From assembly GCA_963727535.1 (NCBI GenBank), contig CAVSGR010000006.1, positions 372,001 through 436,000 of the forward strand: a DNA stretch of 64,000 nucleotides, given 5' to 3'. A program made the translations under genes and the position numbers. Each line of letters begins with the position of its first letter. Position 1 is the stretch's first letter. Positions 20,099-30,100 of this stretch are shown piece by piece. Origin of the DNA: RBG-16-34-14 sp963727535. Its GTDB lineage: Bacteria; Bacteroidota; Ignavibacteria; Ignavibacteriales; Ignavibacteriaceae. The notes beneath the pieces were generated by a model that was given only the letters and a program-made list of their open reading frames with translations, had not been told where the DNA came from and did not search any database.

Positions 20099-20461
20099 AT
20101 GTCTACGAAAGTAATTAAATTAAAGGCCAAAAGTAGTTCTGGTGATTATTATATAGTAGAATTTGGAACTTCGGCAGATTCAATCAAAGTTACTTGTAAC
20201 TGTAATGCAGGCATATTTGGTAAATTATGTAAACACAAAATGGGTTTGTTGTCCGGAGATCCCAGTTTTTTATTTGATACAACTGAGAAACTAATACTTG
20301 ATGAGTTGCTTTTAATAATTAAACGAAGCAAATTCAACAGTTTAATGGAAGAACTTATTTTAGCAAAGAAAGCTGTTGAAAAAGCAAAAAAACAGGAGAA
20401 TAAAATAAAGCATTCTCTTGAATTAACAATTAAAGATGGTATCCCATTGGTTGATAGATAA
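20099..20461 (+). CDS. SWIM-type zinc-finger-like small protein
   Basis: 120 residues. The segment VTCNCNAGIFGKLCKHKMGLLSGD (residues about 30-55) has the CxC...CxH arrangement of SWIM zinc fingers. The C-terminal half is a Lys/Glu-rich probable coiled coil. Function is not recognised. It lies directly behind the enlarged ligA and ahead of a DUF6913-like gene, and could have arrived together with this ligA version. Confidence 0.55.
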   Translation: MSTKVIKLKAKSSSGDYYIVEFGTSADSIKVTCNCNAGIFGKLCKHKMGLLSGDPSFLFDTTEKLILDELLLIIKRSKFNSLMEELILAKKAVEKAKKQENKIKHSLELTIKDGIPLVDR

Positions 20462-20496
20462 TATAATTTAGTTGAGTAAAACTAAGTTAAAGGAAG

Positions 20497-21034
20497 ATGT
20501 TAGAATTTCTTTAAAGAAAAGATTGCCGGGAAGGTAATTGAAAAACATTTAAAAGATCAGAAGTTTGAACCATATACTTTTAAAGGCTTCATAAAAAGTT
20601 CTTATTCTTTTTTTGTGGAAATGCCGGAGGATGACAGGGATTTTACATATTCACTTTCAGTTTTAAACTTCCTCGCTGAAAATAAAAAAAGCGCAATGAT
20701 TTTAGCCCGTGATTTTAAGGTTAGTCTTTTACCACAAAAATTTAAGGTCCGCGCTATTTCATATTCTGAAAAAGAGATAACAAAATGGAAATTGCCAACC
20801 AGGCATTTGATTGAAAAAGTAAGTGAGATGCCCTTCAATGTCGCAATAGATCTCAACAGGAAAGACAGTCTTTTTCATAACTACATTGCCAACATTGTAA
20901 AAGCTCCTTTAAAAATAGGTTTTGTTAAAAATGATTCTGACAAATTTTATAACTTCCAGGTGATAAATCACGGGGACAACCCTGAGATTTCTTATCAGAA
21001 TTTCTTAAATTGCCTTAAAATGTTTCAGGACTAA
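20497..21034 (+). CDS. DUF6913-like protein, probably frameshifted at its fifth codon
   Basis: The open frame from GTG at 20615 encodes 139 residues (FNVAIDLNRKDSLFHNYIANI and LKIGFVKNDSDKFYNFQV) resembling Bacteroidota DUF6913, of unknown function. The same frame extends upstream in coding-like sequence (IAGKVIEKHLKDQKFEPYTF). If one T is removed from 20504-20510 it connects to ATG 20497, giving MLEFFKEKIAGK, with AGGAAG just before the ATG. I therefore place the real start at 20497. Confidence 0.6.
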
Positions 21035-21037
21035 TAA

Positions 21038-21391
21038 ATGAATTATGAAATAAAAAAAGTTGACGACATTACAATTTTTAAGCTTAACGAGAAAAAACTG
21101 GACACAAATATTTCCGGTCTCGTAAAAGGGGAATTTACATTGCTTCTTAAAGTGGAAGGGGCAGGAAAGCTTATTATTGACTTAAGTGATGTTGAAACCT
21201 GCGATTCATCAGGCTTGAGCGCCATTCTTGTAGCAAACAGAATTTTGAACACAACCGGTGGAAGTATGCGGATTGCAGCGCCAAGTGAAAAGGTTTATGC
21301 TCTTATAAGAATAACTCAGCTCGACCGTGTACTTGAAGTGTGTGAAACAGTTGATGAAGCTTTTGAAGAGTTAAAAAATGAGAAAGCTTAG
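21038..21391 (+). CDS. STAS-domain anti-anti-sigma-factor-like protein
   Basis: 117-residue single STAS domain. LIIDLSDVETCDSSGLSAILVANR contains the phosphorylatable-serine region (DSSG) of SpoIIAA-like antagonists. Such proteins bind and titrate anti-sigma kinases. No RsbW-like kinase is nearby, so the partner is unknown. It starts three bases after the DUF6913-like gene. Confidence 0.85.
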   Translation: MNYEIKKVDDITIFKLNEKKLDTNISGLVKGEFTLLLKVEGAGKLIIDLSDVETCDSSGLSAILVANRILNTTGGSMRIAAPSEKVYALIRITQLDRVLEVCETVDEAFEELKNEKA

Positions 21392-21438
21392 TATAATTTA
21401 ATTTATTCCGATTTTTTTCAGTAAACAAAGAAATAAAA

Positions 21439-23616
21439 TTGGCGGAAAAATTTAGTTTTAGAAAAAGTCTTAGAATCAAGATACTGCTCGGACTGATTAC
21501 AGTGCTTGTGATTTCGTTTATGTTTCCGAGAGGCGAATCTATTGAATCGGAAGTTGCTGTTGGTTCTATATGGACTCACGACGATTTAATCGCTCCCTTT
21601 AGCTTTCCAATCATTAAAGATGCAAATGTTTACCGTGAAGAAGTCCGTGTAGCGGAAAAAAGTGTTTATCCTGTTTATTTAGATAATGCTCATGGTCTAT
21701 TGGTTGATTCGTTAAAAAGTTATAATAATTTTCTTATTAAGGAGATAGACCAGGCAATCAATTCCGATTCGGTAGGACTAAATCCCACGTTTCTCAGTTC
21801 AGAGTCTTTTAATAAGTTTGTTGCATTGCGCCGTCACGAAATAAATCTTCTTCAAAGAAAAGAGCTGAACCTGAAAGAACTTTTTAATCTCCTCCAGAGT
21901 ATTTTTAAGAAAATATCTGAAAAAGGAATTCTTAGCGAAAAGCCAACAAAGGATAGCATTGCTATCAGGCGAGGTAATATTGACAGGATTGAGCCTGCAA
22001 ATAATTTCTATAATATAGAATCAGCCACAAAAGACGTAACAGATGAAATTAACAGCAAAACCTTCCAGCCCGATATTAAAAAAGTATTAACGGAATATGC
22101 AACACATTTTATCTTCCCGAATTTGGTTTACAAAAAGGTTTTAACTGATGAAGAGCTTCAACAGGCAAAAAATAATATTTCTAATTATGCAGGAATTGTA
22201 AATGAGAACGAAAGAATAATTGCCAAACACGACAGGGTCACGAAAGAAACAAAGTTAAAGATTGATTCATATAAAATTGCAAAAGGGGAAATAACCGGAG
22301 ATGAAGGATATATTACCCAAATTGCAGGAAACTTTCTTCACATTGCTTCTTTAATAGCTTTGCTTGTGATATATATTTCTCTTTTCAGAAAAAATATTTT
22401 TTATGACAACCTGAAAATTCTTCTTATAGCGCTTCACCTGGTTTTTATTTCATTTATAGCATACCTTATTAATAATATTGATGCAACATTTCCGATTCAA
22501 TATTTTATTTTTGTGCCCGCGGCATCTATGCTTCTTACAATTGTTTTTGATTCCCGCATAGGTTTTTACTCTACAGTGATAATGGTTTTGATAACGGGCG
22601 CATTGAGAGGAAACGATTATACTTTTTCGGTTATGAATCTTTTTGCAGGCGCGCTTGCGGTTTATACTGTTAGAGATATTAAAAACCGTTCGCAAATTTT
22701 CAGGTCGTTTCTTTTTATTCTTATTGGATATACTGTTACCGTTCTCGCTTTCAGCCTTGAGCGGTTTTCTCCCTGGGAAAGTACTTTAGTTGAACTTGCA
22801 TTTGCTGGGTCAAGCGCACTCATCAGTCCTGTTCTTACTTATGGTCTGCTTATTTTCTTAGAGAGATTATTTAAGATAACAACCGATCTTACTCTTCTGG
22901 AACTTTCTAATTTTGATAAACCTTTGCTTAAGGATTTATCGAGAAAAGCTCCGGGTACTTTCAATCATTCAATGACAATGGGAACACTTGCTGAATCTGC
23001 TGCAGAAAAAATTGGGGCTAACGCTTTACTTGCAAGAGTTGGGGCTTATTATCACGATGTCGGAAAAACAATTGCACCGCAAAATTTTGTTGAGAACCAG
23101 TTGGGCAATAAAAATATTCATGAAGATTTATCACCTGAAGAAAGCGTTAAAATTATTTTACAGCATGTAAAAGAAGGAGTCAAACTGGCGGAAGAGAATG
23201 ATCTGCCAAAAGAAATAGTAGATTTTATACCAATGCACCACGGAACGATGACGATGTCTTTCTTTTATGAAAAAGCAAAAAAACTTTATGGTGAAGAAAA
23301 GATTAACATTCACGATTACAGGTACCCCGGTCCAAAACCAAATACAAAGGAAACAGCAATAATAATGCTTGCGGATGGCTGTGAATCTGCGGTGAGAGCA
23401 ATTGAAGAACCGGACACGACTAAAGTAGAAAATATAATTGACAACATTGTAGAAGCAAGAGTTGATGACGGTCAGCTTGATGATTCGCCGATTACGTTAG
23501 CAGATTTGAAAAAAATAAAAGAAGCATTTATGAATATTTTGCTAGGTCAGCATCATAAGAGAATAAGATATCCGAAACAGGATGAAATAGAAAAAGGAGA
23601 AGATGAAAACAAATAA
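21439..23616 (+). CDS. pgpH: PgpH-like 7TM-HD phosphohydrolase
   Basis: Membrane-bound HD-domain phosphodiesterase of the PgpH family, which degrades cyclic di-AMP in the members studied. Order: one N-terminal helix, an extracytoplasmic 7TMR-HDED domain (about 40-290), seven transmembrane helices (about 295-480) and a cytosolic HD domain with FNHSMTMG and YYHDVGKT (His539-Asp540), then FIPMHHGT. 725 aa is usual. The start is TTG at 21439. The C-terminus is followed after five bases by xerD. Confidence 0.9.
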   Translation: MAEKFSFRKSLRIKILLGLITVLVISFMFPRGESIESEVAVGSIWTHDDLIAPFSFPIIKDANVYREEVRVAEKSVYPVYLDNAHGLLVDSLKSYNNFLIKEIDQAINSDSVGLNPTFLSSESFNKFVALRRHEINLLQRKELNLKELFNLLQSIFKKISEKGILSEKPTKDSIAIRRGNIDRIEPANNFYNIESATKDVTDEINSKTFQPDIKKVLTEYATHFIFPNLVYKKVLTDEELQQAKNNISNYAGIVNENERIIAKHDRVTKETKLKIDSYKIAKGEITGDEGYITQIAGNFLHIASLIALLVIYISLFRKNIFYDNLKILLIALHLVFISFIAYLINNIDATFPIQYFIFVPAASMLLTIVFDSRIGFYSTVIMVLITGALRGNDYTFSVMNLFAGALAVYTVRDIKNRSQIFRSFLFILIGYTVTVLAFSLERFSPWESTLVELAFAGSSALISPVLTYGLLIFLERLFKITTDLTLLELSNFDKPLLKDLSRKAPGTFNHSMTMGTLAESAAEKIGANALLARVGAYYHDVGKTIAPQNFVENQLGNKNIHEDLSPEESVKIILQHVKEGVKLAEENDLPKEIVDFIPMHHGTMTMSFFYEKAKKLYGEEKINIHDYRYPGPKPNTKETAIIMLADGCESAVRAIEEPDTTKVENIIDNIVEARVDDGQLDDSPITLADLKKIKEAFMNILLGQHHKRIRYPKQDEIEKGEDENK

Positions 23617-23621
23617 GAAAA

Positions 23622-24512
23622 ATGAACATCTTTCTAAAAGAATATCTTAATGTTCTCAGGCTTGAAAAAAATCTTTCCGAGAACACAATATCTTCCTACA
23701 AAAACGATATTACATCTCTTATAAATTTTCTTGATTCATATAAGATTAACGATCCTTCTTTAATTGATCATAAACTTCTAAATAAATTTTTTGTCAGCCT
23801 CCAGGAAGTTGGATTAAGTAATACTTCGGCAGCAAGATATTATTCATCCATAAAAGGATTTATCAGCTATCTTTTTTTGAATAAATATATTGAGACAAAT
23901 CCCGTTGAAAAAGTTTTACCTCCAAAACTTTCCAAATCTTTGCCGTCCGTTCTTACAGTTGAAGAAATAGATTCTATTTTGTCAAAACCTGATGTTAAAG
24001 AAAAACTCGGATTACGTGATAAAGGAATATTAGAAGTATTATATGCATGCGGGTTAAGAGTCTCGGAATTAATTGAGATGAAAGTTTCCGATCTTTTTTT
24101 TGATGAAGAAATAATAAGAGTATTCGGCAAAGGTTCAAAAGAAAGATTAGTGCCTATAGGAAAGAGCGCTGTAAAATGGACTCAGAAGTATTTAACAGAA
24201 AGCCGTCCATTACTTATGAAAAAAGCAAAAAGTGGAAATATTGTTTTTCTTAATAATCGGGGAACCAAGTTATCGAGAATGGGTTTATGGAAAATTGTAG
24301 ATCGTTATGTAAAAGAAGCTGGCATTCAGAAAGAAGTTCACCCGCATACGTTCAGACATTCATTTGCTACACATCTTCTCGAAGGTGGTGCTGATTTAAG
24401 AGCAGTTCAGGAAATGCTCGGGCATGCGGATATATCAACAACCCAGATTTACACACATATTGACAGAGATTATATTAAGCAGGTTCATAAACAGTTTCAT
24501 CCGCGAGGATAA
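23622..24512 (+). CDS. xerD: Tyrosine recombinase XerD/XerC-type
   Basis: Site-specific recombinase that resolves chromosome dimers at dif. It has an N-terminal SAM-like core-binding domain (1-95) and a catalytic domain with Arg146 (CGLRVSEL), the HPHTFRHSFATHLLEGGA box and LGHADISTTQIYTHID with the nucleophilic Tyr. 296 aa, full length. The genomic context is core genes, not a prophage or integron, so a housekeeping role is likely. Converges on the next gene with a seven-base gap. Confidence 0.9.
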   Translation: MNIFLKEYLNVLRLEKNLSENTISSYKNDITSLINFLDSYKINDPSLIDHKLLNKFFVSLQEVGLSNTSAARYYSSIKGFISYLFLNKYIETNPVEKVLPPKLSKSLPSVLTVEEIDSILSKPDVKEKLGLRDKGILEVLYACGLRVSELIEMKVSDLFFDEEIIRVFGKGSKERLVPIGKSAVKWTQKYLTESRPLLMKKAKSGNIVFLNNRGTKLSRMGLWKIVDRYVKEAGIQKEVHPHTFRHSFATHLLEGGADLRAVQEMLGHADISTTQIYTHIDRDYIKQVHKQFHPRG

Positions 24513-24519
24513 GTCCACA

Positions 24520-25377
24520 TTAATTTTTATTAAATAATTTCCTGAGTCTTTTTGTAACTGGGTAAAGAAAAATAAAAATCTTTCTTATCCAATCGGGCGG
24601 CTGTGAATCGAGCTTTGCATCAAAGTCCCAGTTTCCCCGTCTCACTCTTTCCTGCATAACCGCAGGGTGTGTTTCTGTAAATTTTTTTAAATGTCCGAAC
24701 TGTGTATATCCTTCCCGGGGAACATTTGCAAAAACTTCAATTTCTTTATCTGTGAAATAGAGTTTGTTAAAGTCGATTCTCTTTAATGACATTCTATCGG
24801 GAGGTTTTACCCAACCGTAATGATAAATCTCTGCGTTAATTGGAACAACATTTAAGAATGTGCCATCCTTATGTTTAAAGTTCATTGCGTCTCCCCAGGA
24901 GACTATGTTTTCATTTCTTTTTATTATTCTTGTTTCTGCGATATACCATAGCCTGTAGTTATCCTGGCAGTAATCGTAATTTCCATAAAAGTGCCGGTAT
25001 TTAAATTTCAATCCTTCAACAGATTTTTTATTGAGATTATTTTCCATTGCTGTTTTTACAACAGGAAAATATTTTTCATGCAAAACTTCATCAGCCTGGA
25101 TATAAAAACACCAGTCACCTGTACATTCTTTTAAAGCTTTATTAGTTTCGATTGAAAGAATCTCGCCTCCTTTGCGAAGGCTCATATCCCATTTACTTTC
25201 GATAATCTTTATCTTATCATTTTTTAATCCAAGCACAGCGTCAAGTGTTCCATCATCGGAATCACCAACATTAAGAATAAACTCATCACACAGAGGAAGA
25301 ATAGATTTTATAGCTTCAATGAAAGGATAAAAATACTTGATGCCGTTTCTTATTATGCTGAATCCCGATACTCTCAT
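24520..25377 (-). CDS. Family 2 glycosyltransferase
   Basis: 285-residue GT-A fold enzyme. NVGDSDDGTLDAVLGLKNDKI is the N-terminal nucleotide-binding region, and YIQADEVLHE supplies a DxD-like motif (QADE). The C-terminal third resembles bacterial glycosyltransferases acting on surface glycans. Its start overlaps the stop of the MsbA-like gene by one base (TAATG), so the two are co-translated. Sugar and acceptor are unknown. Confidence 0.8.
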   Translation of the reverse strand: MRVSGFSIIRNGIKYFYPFIEAIKSILPLCDEFILNVGDSDDGTLDAVLGLKNDKIKIIESKWDMSLRKGGEILSIETNKALKECTGDWCFYIQADEVLHEKYFPVVKTAMENNLNKKSVEGLKFKYRHFYGNYDYCQDNYRLWYIAETRIIKRNENIVSWGDAMNFKHKDGTFLNVVPINAEIYHYGWVKPPDRMSLKRIDFNKLYFTDKEIEVFANVPREGYTQFGHLKKFTETHPAVMQERVRRGNWDFDAKLDSQPPDWIRKIFIFLYPVTKRLRKLFNKN

Positions 25378-27197
25378 TACAACTTGAACTGCATATTATA
25401 AAGTTTATGGTACAGGCCTTTTAATTCCAACAATTCGTTGTGTGTTCCTCTTTCAATAATCTTTCCTTTTTCAAGAACAATAATCTTATCGGCATTTTGA
25501 ACTGTGCTAAGCCTGTGAGCTATCACAACAGAAGTTCTCCCTTTCATTAACCTTTCAACCGCCTGCTGAACAAGAAGCTCGGATTCCGTATCGAGCGAAG
25601 AAGTTGCTTCATCTAAAATAAGAACCGGGGGATTTTTCAGAAGTGCACGAGCAATGGATAATCTTTGTCTTTCACCACCGGAAAGTTTTACGCCCCTATC
25701 GCCTATTAATGTATCATATCCATTTTTAAGAGTGGAAATAAAATTGTGTGCATTAGCAGCCTCAGCAGCCTCTTCTATTTTTTCGATTGATAATTCATTA
25801 AGTCCGTAAGCAATGTTGTTGCGGATTGTATCATTAAACAGTATAGTTTCCTGTGTAACTATTCCCATTAAAGATCTTAAAGAATCAATTTTAATTTTTC
25901 TGATATCAATTCCATCAATAAGAATTGAACCTGAATCAACATCATAAAAACGGGGGATAAGATCTACAAGACTTGATTTTCCGGCACCGCTTGGTCCGAC
26001 AATAGCGAGCACATCTCCTTTATTTATCTCAAGATTAACTTTGTTCAGGATTATATCGCTCTTCTCATATTTAAAGCTCACATCTTTGAACTCAATCTTT
26101 TGATCGAAAGAATTTACTGTTACAGCATCCGGCAAATCAAATATTTTTGGTTTTGTACTTAATATATCATCAACTCTTCCTGCAGCTGCGGAACCTTCTT
26201 TAACACTGTTGAACATTTGTCCGAATAATTTTAAAGAAGGAAGCATCTGAAAAAAAACACCGAGATAAACAAAGAAAGCCCCGGGAGTCATATCACTTTT
26301 CCCGGTGATTATTTCGCTTCCGATAAAATATAAGATAACTGCGATGGACAACATTCCAAGCACTTCAGTTATAGGACCCGCGAGCGCTCGTCTTCTTGTA
26401 AGACTTTTCAGAATAGAAAAATATTTTTGCTCAAATGATGTGAACCTGTTTATTTCATATTGTTCCATGCTGAATGCTTTAACAATCCGCATTGCTCCGA
26501 ACGTTTCATCTAACAGCGAAGTTATACTCGCTACTTTTTCCTGCGAACGGATGCTTCTTCTTTTAAGAGAATCTCCGATTTTTGCAAGAATAAAAGCGAG
26601 AACAGGAAGGAGAATAAATATGAGAATTGTCAATTTCCAGTTGAATACAAACAGTACGAATGTAAAAATTATTATTGAAAGCGGATCTCTGAAGGCACTG
26701 TTTATCACGGCTATCATTGAATCACGGATTATCTGAACATCATTCATTATTCTCGCTATCAGTATCCCCTTTTTTTCTTCAGTAAAATATCCGAGTGAGA
26801 GTTTATGAAAATGAGTATATAATTCCAGCCTGATATCTTTTATTACACCCTGTTCAACACTGGACATAAAATATGTTTGCAAATACTGAAAAAGATTTTT
26901 GAGCAGAAAGATGATAACAATCAAAACACATAAATAAACTAACAGGTCGAGCTTATCATATTTAGAAACGAACTCGCTTAATTTGTATGTAAGGAAGTCC
27001 TTAACATCGAAAATGCTTACACTTTGACCGGGATGAAACTTCGGTTTGTTCTGATTAAAAAGCAGATCGATAAACGGCATAATCAGACCGATCGAAAGAA
27101 GATTGAAAATCACGAACAACAGCATACAAAGATTTGCCGAAAGGAGCAGTCTTGCATAAGGTTTGAGATATTTAAAAAAACGCCAGAAAGTATTCAT
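25377..27197 (-). CDS. msbA: MsbA-like lipid-exporting ABC transporter
   Basis: Fused ABC half-transporter, 606 aa: six transmembrane helices (about 1-320) and a nucleotide-binding domain with Walker A GPSGAGKSSL (about residue 395), Q-loop VTQETILFND, signature LSGGERQRLSIARAL and Walker B PVLILDEATSSLD. Sequence and context (glycosyltransferase, O-antigen ligase) fit flipping of lipid A-core or another glycolipid across the inner membrane. Confidence 0.88.
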   Translation of the reverse strand: MNTFWRFFKYLKPYARLLLSANLCMLLFVIFNLLSIGLIMPFIDLLFNQNKPKFHPGQSVSIFDVKDFLTYKLSEFVSKYDKLDLLVYLCVLIVIIFLLKNLFQYLQTYFMSSVEQGVIKDIRLELYTHFHKLSLGYFTEEKKGILIARIMNDVQIIRDSMIAVINSAFRDPLSIIIFTFVLFVFNWKLTILIFILLPVLAFILAKIGDSLKRRSIRSQEKVASITSLLDETFGAMRIVKAFSMEQYEINRFTSFEQKYFSILKSLTRRRALAGPITEVLGMLSIAVILYFIGSEIITGKSDMTPGAFFVYLGVFFQMLPSLKLFGQMFNSVKEGSAAAGRVDDILSTKPKIFDLPDAVTVNSFDQKIEFKDVSFKYEKSDIILNKVNLEINKGDVLAIVGPSGAGKSSLVDLIPRFYDVDSGSILIDGIDIRKIKIDSLRSLMGIVTQETILFNDTIRNNIAYGLNELSIEKIEEAAEAANAHNFISTLKNGYDTLIGDRGVKLSGGERQRLSIARALLKNPPVLILDEATSSLDTESELLVQQAVERLMKGRTSVVIAHRLSTVQNADKIIVLEKGKIIERGTHNELLELKGLYHKLYNMQFKL

Positions 27198-27293
27198 CAG
27201 AGTTTGTAAATGGTTTAGGTAAAAATAATCACTTATTACTTAAGATGTTGCTGTTTTGGCGCTACTTTTAGTTAAATTAACCGGACAAATTCA

Positions 27294-28487
27294 ATGATTT
27301 CCAGCAGATTCGATATACGCGTTCCGTTTTATTTAACGGCTCTTCTCTCGGTGAGTTTTGTACTTTCCATTTTTGCTTTACAGTTGTTTGCAGGATTATT
27401 AGCAATACTCTGGCTGCTTGAAAAGTATTCTGAAAAAAGAAAAGCCATTGACAAAATTGTAGTTCTTATTGCGATTTATGGTCTGGTAAGAATTGTGGCA
27501 ATAATCTTCTCGGAATACCCATCCGTGAGTGTGCAATCGTTTTATAAAGAAGGACTTTTTTTTCTTAGCATTTTTTCACTCGGTTTTTATCTTAAAGTTT
27601 TTGATGAAAGAAAAAGACGACAGATCATTTATATTTTTATTCTCGGCGCCGCTTTAAATTCTATTATCGGACTTACCAAATTTAATTTGGGTCTTGTTGA
27701 GAGAGCGGAATCTTTTACATCGGGTTATACTGCCTTTTCTGTTTATCTTCTTGCTGCTTTCGGAGTTACAATAATTTTATCTGATTTGTCTGAAGTTAAG
27801 CGGCGGTATTTTTATCTTCACATAATTTTGTCTGCTATAATTTTAGCAGGGATGGTTTCTTCTCTTGGAAGAGCAGATATTGCAATCGCTATCCTGGTTT
27901 TACTTGCTGGAATTCTTCTGAAACGAATTAAAATCAGGCAGGTGCTTCTCATAATCTTGGGAGCCGCTATAATATCTTCAATTTCTTTTTTTAATAACTC
28001 AACTGAGGCTACACAAAGAGTAAAGGCACCAACTCAGCTTTCGGATAGAGATATTCTTTATAAAGGTGCTGCAGAATTAATCAGAGAACACCCGTTGCTA
28101 GGATATGGTACAAGGACATTTAAGGAAATTTTTCCTCTTAAAAATGAATTAGAAGATAAAGGAATCGGGGGTTGGCATAATGAATTGCTGCAAGTTTACT
28201 TTGAAAGCGGTTTTGCAGGGTTGAGTGCTTATTTTGCGTTAATGATAGGAATTTTTTCTTCCGGTATAAGTTTTGTTAAAAGAAATAAAAATGAGGAAAG
28301 TGCAATTATTGTTCTCGGTATATTGGTTTCAGTTGCTGCTTTACTGCTCACGGCACTTTTTTCAGGTTTCATAGATTCACCGGTTCTTTCGATAGTCTTT
28401 GCTCTGCTTGTTTCAATTTTAAGTTCTGAGAGTTATAGAAATACGAAAGAAAAAACGAACCTGGTTCCTGATGAAACAGCACTTTAA
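27294..28487 (+). CDS. O-antigen ligase-like (Wzy/WaaL) membrane protein
   Basis: 397 residues with about 10-12 hydrophobic segments. The conserved large-loop motif region GGWHNELLQVYFESGFAGL (about 285-310) and HPLLGYGTRTFKE are typical of the O-antigen ligase/polymerase family. It would join or polymerise undecaprenyl-linked glycans at the periplasmic face. It is transcribed divergently from msbA across a 96-base intergenic region. Confidence 0.85.
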   Translation: MISSRFDIRVPFYLTALLSVSFVLSIFALQLFAGLLAILWLLEKYSEKRKAIDKIVVLIAIYGLVRIVAIIFSEYPSVSVQSFYKEGLFFLSIFSLGFYLKVFDERKRRQIIYIFILGAALNSIIGLTKFNLGLVERAESFTSGYTAFSVYLLAAFGVTIILSDLSEVKRRYFYLHIILSAIILAGMVSSLGRADIAIAILVLLAGILLKRIKIRQVLLIILGAAIISSISFFNNSTEATQRVKAPTQLSDRDILYKGAAELIREHPLLGYGTRTFKEIFPLKNELEDKGIGGWHNELLQVYFESGFAGLSAYFALMIGIFSSGISFVKRNKNEESAIIVLGILVSVAALLLTALFSGFIDSPVLSIVFALLVSILSSESYRNTKEKTNLVPDETAL

Positions 28488-28526
28488 ATTTTGTTATTTT
28501 TGAATAAGTTACTAAACGGAGTATAA

Positions 28527-30032
28527 ATGCCAAGAAACGGAAAAGAAGAGATATATAAACTAGTTGATGAACTTTCGTCAAAGCTTAATTCTAATTATAA
28601 AGAAACAGCAATTGTTTTAGCTGCGGGTCATGGTAAAAGAATTAAATCTCAAAAATCGAAGATGCTGCATAAAATATGGGAAGTACCAACAGTAGCAAGA
28701 GTTTACGAAGCATGCAGGAAAGCCATTAAGGGGATTAACATAATTATTGTAGTTGGAATTAAAGCCAAAGATGTAATGAATGTAATTGGAGCGAAACCAT
28801 CGACTGCATTTGCCTACCAGGAAACACAGAACGGAACAGGACATGCAGTTCAGATAGCTCTTAAAAAACTTAACAAAAAGTTTAATGATGGAATTGTTTA
28901 TGTGTTCCCCGGCGATATGGGATTAATTGATAAAGAAACCGTTAAGCAGTTAAGAACCAGATTCCTCAAAACAAAATCGGATATGCTGGTTCTTACAGGA
29001 ATATTCGAAGGTGATCCGGTAAACAATTCTTACGGTAGAATTGTTCGTGTAAAAAAACATGATGAAAAAGGAAAACTTTCAGGAGAAGATGAAGGAAAGG
29101 TTATAGAAATTGTTGAGAATAAAGATATACTTGCACTTGATGAAAGCAGACCGTATAAATTAAAATTCAGAGGAAGAACATATTCTTACACAAAACAGGA
29201 ACTGATTGAGAATAACGAATTTAACTCCGGCGTTTATGCCTTCAATTATAAAAAACTTATTGGTTTAATTGGTTCACTCAGGAGCAACAACGTACAGAAT
29301 GAGATTTATATAACCGATATGATATCTCTTTTTAATAAGAAAGGATTTACTGTTAAAGCGATGAGTCCGAGGCAACAGCATGTTGTTATGGGCTTTAATA
29401 ACAAATCTGTTCTTAAAGAAATGGAAGAAGTTGCGAGAAGACAGGTCTATGAAAAACTTAAAGATATAATTGAGATTAATGATCCCGATGACTTTTTCAT
29501 TCACGAGCAGGTTGTAGATGAAATAATAAAGATGGATAAACAAAATATTCCGCTGGATATTGTGATAGGCAAAGGCGTTTATATCGGGAAGGGAGTAAGG
29601 CTTAACTATAATCTTACATTAAGCAGAAATGTTTTTGTCGACGGCAATGTCCAGTTCGGCAGAAATGTTTTTATAGACAACAGTGTTCATCTTTCCTGTT
29701 TCCCGGAACAGACGCTTAAGCTTGGTAACTCCGTCCAGATTTTATCCGGCGATATAATTAAAGGAAATATTATAATTGGAGACAATACAAGAATTGAATC
29801 CAGTGTTAATATGACAGGCAGCGATGAGTTTCCTTTAAGAATCGGCAGCGGAGTTCTTATAAAAGGAACAAGTTATGTTTTTGGTTCTGTTATAGAAGAC
29901 AGTATCCAGATAGAGCACAGTGTAATCATAAAGAAGAAAGTGCAAAAACTGGAAAAGAAAACAGGGGATGTTCAGCCGATAAAATTTTATTTGCCAATGC
30001 CGGAAGGTATCGATGCGATTGATGACTTGTGA
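28527..30032 (+). CDS. glmU: GlmU-type N-acetylglucosamine-1-phosphate uridylyltransferase
   Basis: 501 aa. The nucleotidyltransferase domain has LAAGHGKRIKSQKSKMLHKIW (pyrophosphorylase signature) and the QNGTGHAV motif. The C-terminal part (about 340-480) is a left-handed beta-helix of hexapeptides (VIGKGVYIGKGVRLNYN). This order is that of GlmU, which makes UDP-GlcNAc for peptidoglycan and LPS. The acetyltransferase active-site residues are not obvious to me, so the second activity is less sure. A different GlmU-family gene lies at 14.3 kb. Confidence 0.8.
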   Translation: MPRNGKEEIYKLVDELSSKLNSNYKETAIVLAAGHGKRIKSQKSKMLHKIWEVPTVARVYEACRKAIKGINIIIVVGIKAKDVMNVIGAKPSTAFAYQETQNGTGHAVQIALKKLNKKFNDGIVYVFPGDMGLIDKETVKQLRTRFLKTKSDMLVLTGIFEGDPVNNSYGRIVRVKKHDEKGKLSGEDEGKVIEIVENKDILALDESRPYKLKFRGRTYSYTKQELIENNEFNSGVYAFNYKKLIGLIGSLRSNNVQNEIYITDMISLFNKKGFTVKAMSPRQQHVVMGFNNKSVLKEMEEVARRQVYEKLKDIIEINDPDDFFIHEQVVDEIIKMDKQNIPLDIVIGKGVYIGKGVRLNYNLTLSRNVFVDGNVQFGRNVFIDNSVHLSCFPEQTLKLGNSVQILSGDIIKGNIIIGDNTRIESSVNMTGSDEFPLRIGSGVLIKGTSYVFGSVIEDSIQIEHSVIIKKKVQKLEKKTGDVQPIKFYLPMPEGIDAIDDL

Positions 30033-30033
30033 T

Positions 30034-30090
30034 GTCACACTGAGCTTGTCGAAGTGTGGCGTGTCAGTCTTCGACTCTGCTCAGACTGAC
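30034..30090. repeat. REP-like double palindrome, copy 1
   Basis: Two neighbouring stem-loops: CACACT...AGTGTG (30036-30058 region) and GTCAGTCT...AGACTGAC (30062-30069 with 30083-30090). It lies between the convergent glmU and rpsT genes, where it could serve as a bidirectional terminator. A second copy is at 30510. Confidence 0.85.
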
Positions 30091-30100
30091 AAAACTTTTC

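Noticed and set aside
23622..24512. Phage or integron integrase
   Set aside because: The tyrosine recombinase is XerD-like in length and motifs and is embedded in core genes with no attachment sites.
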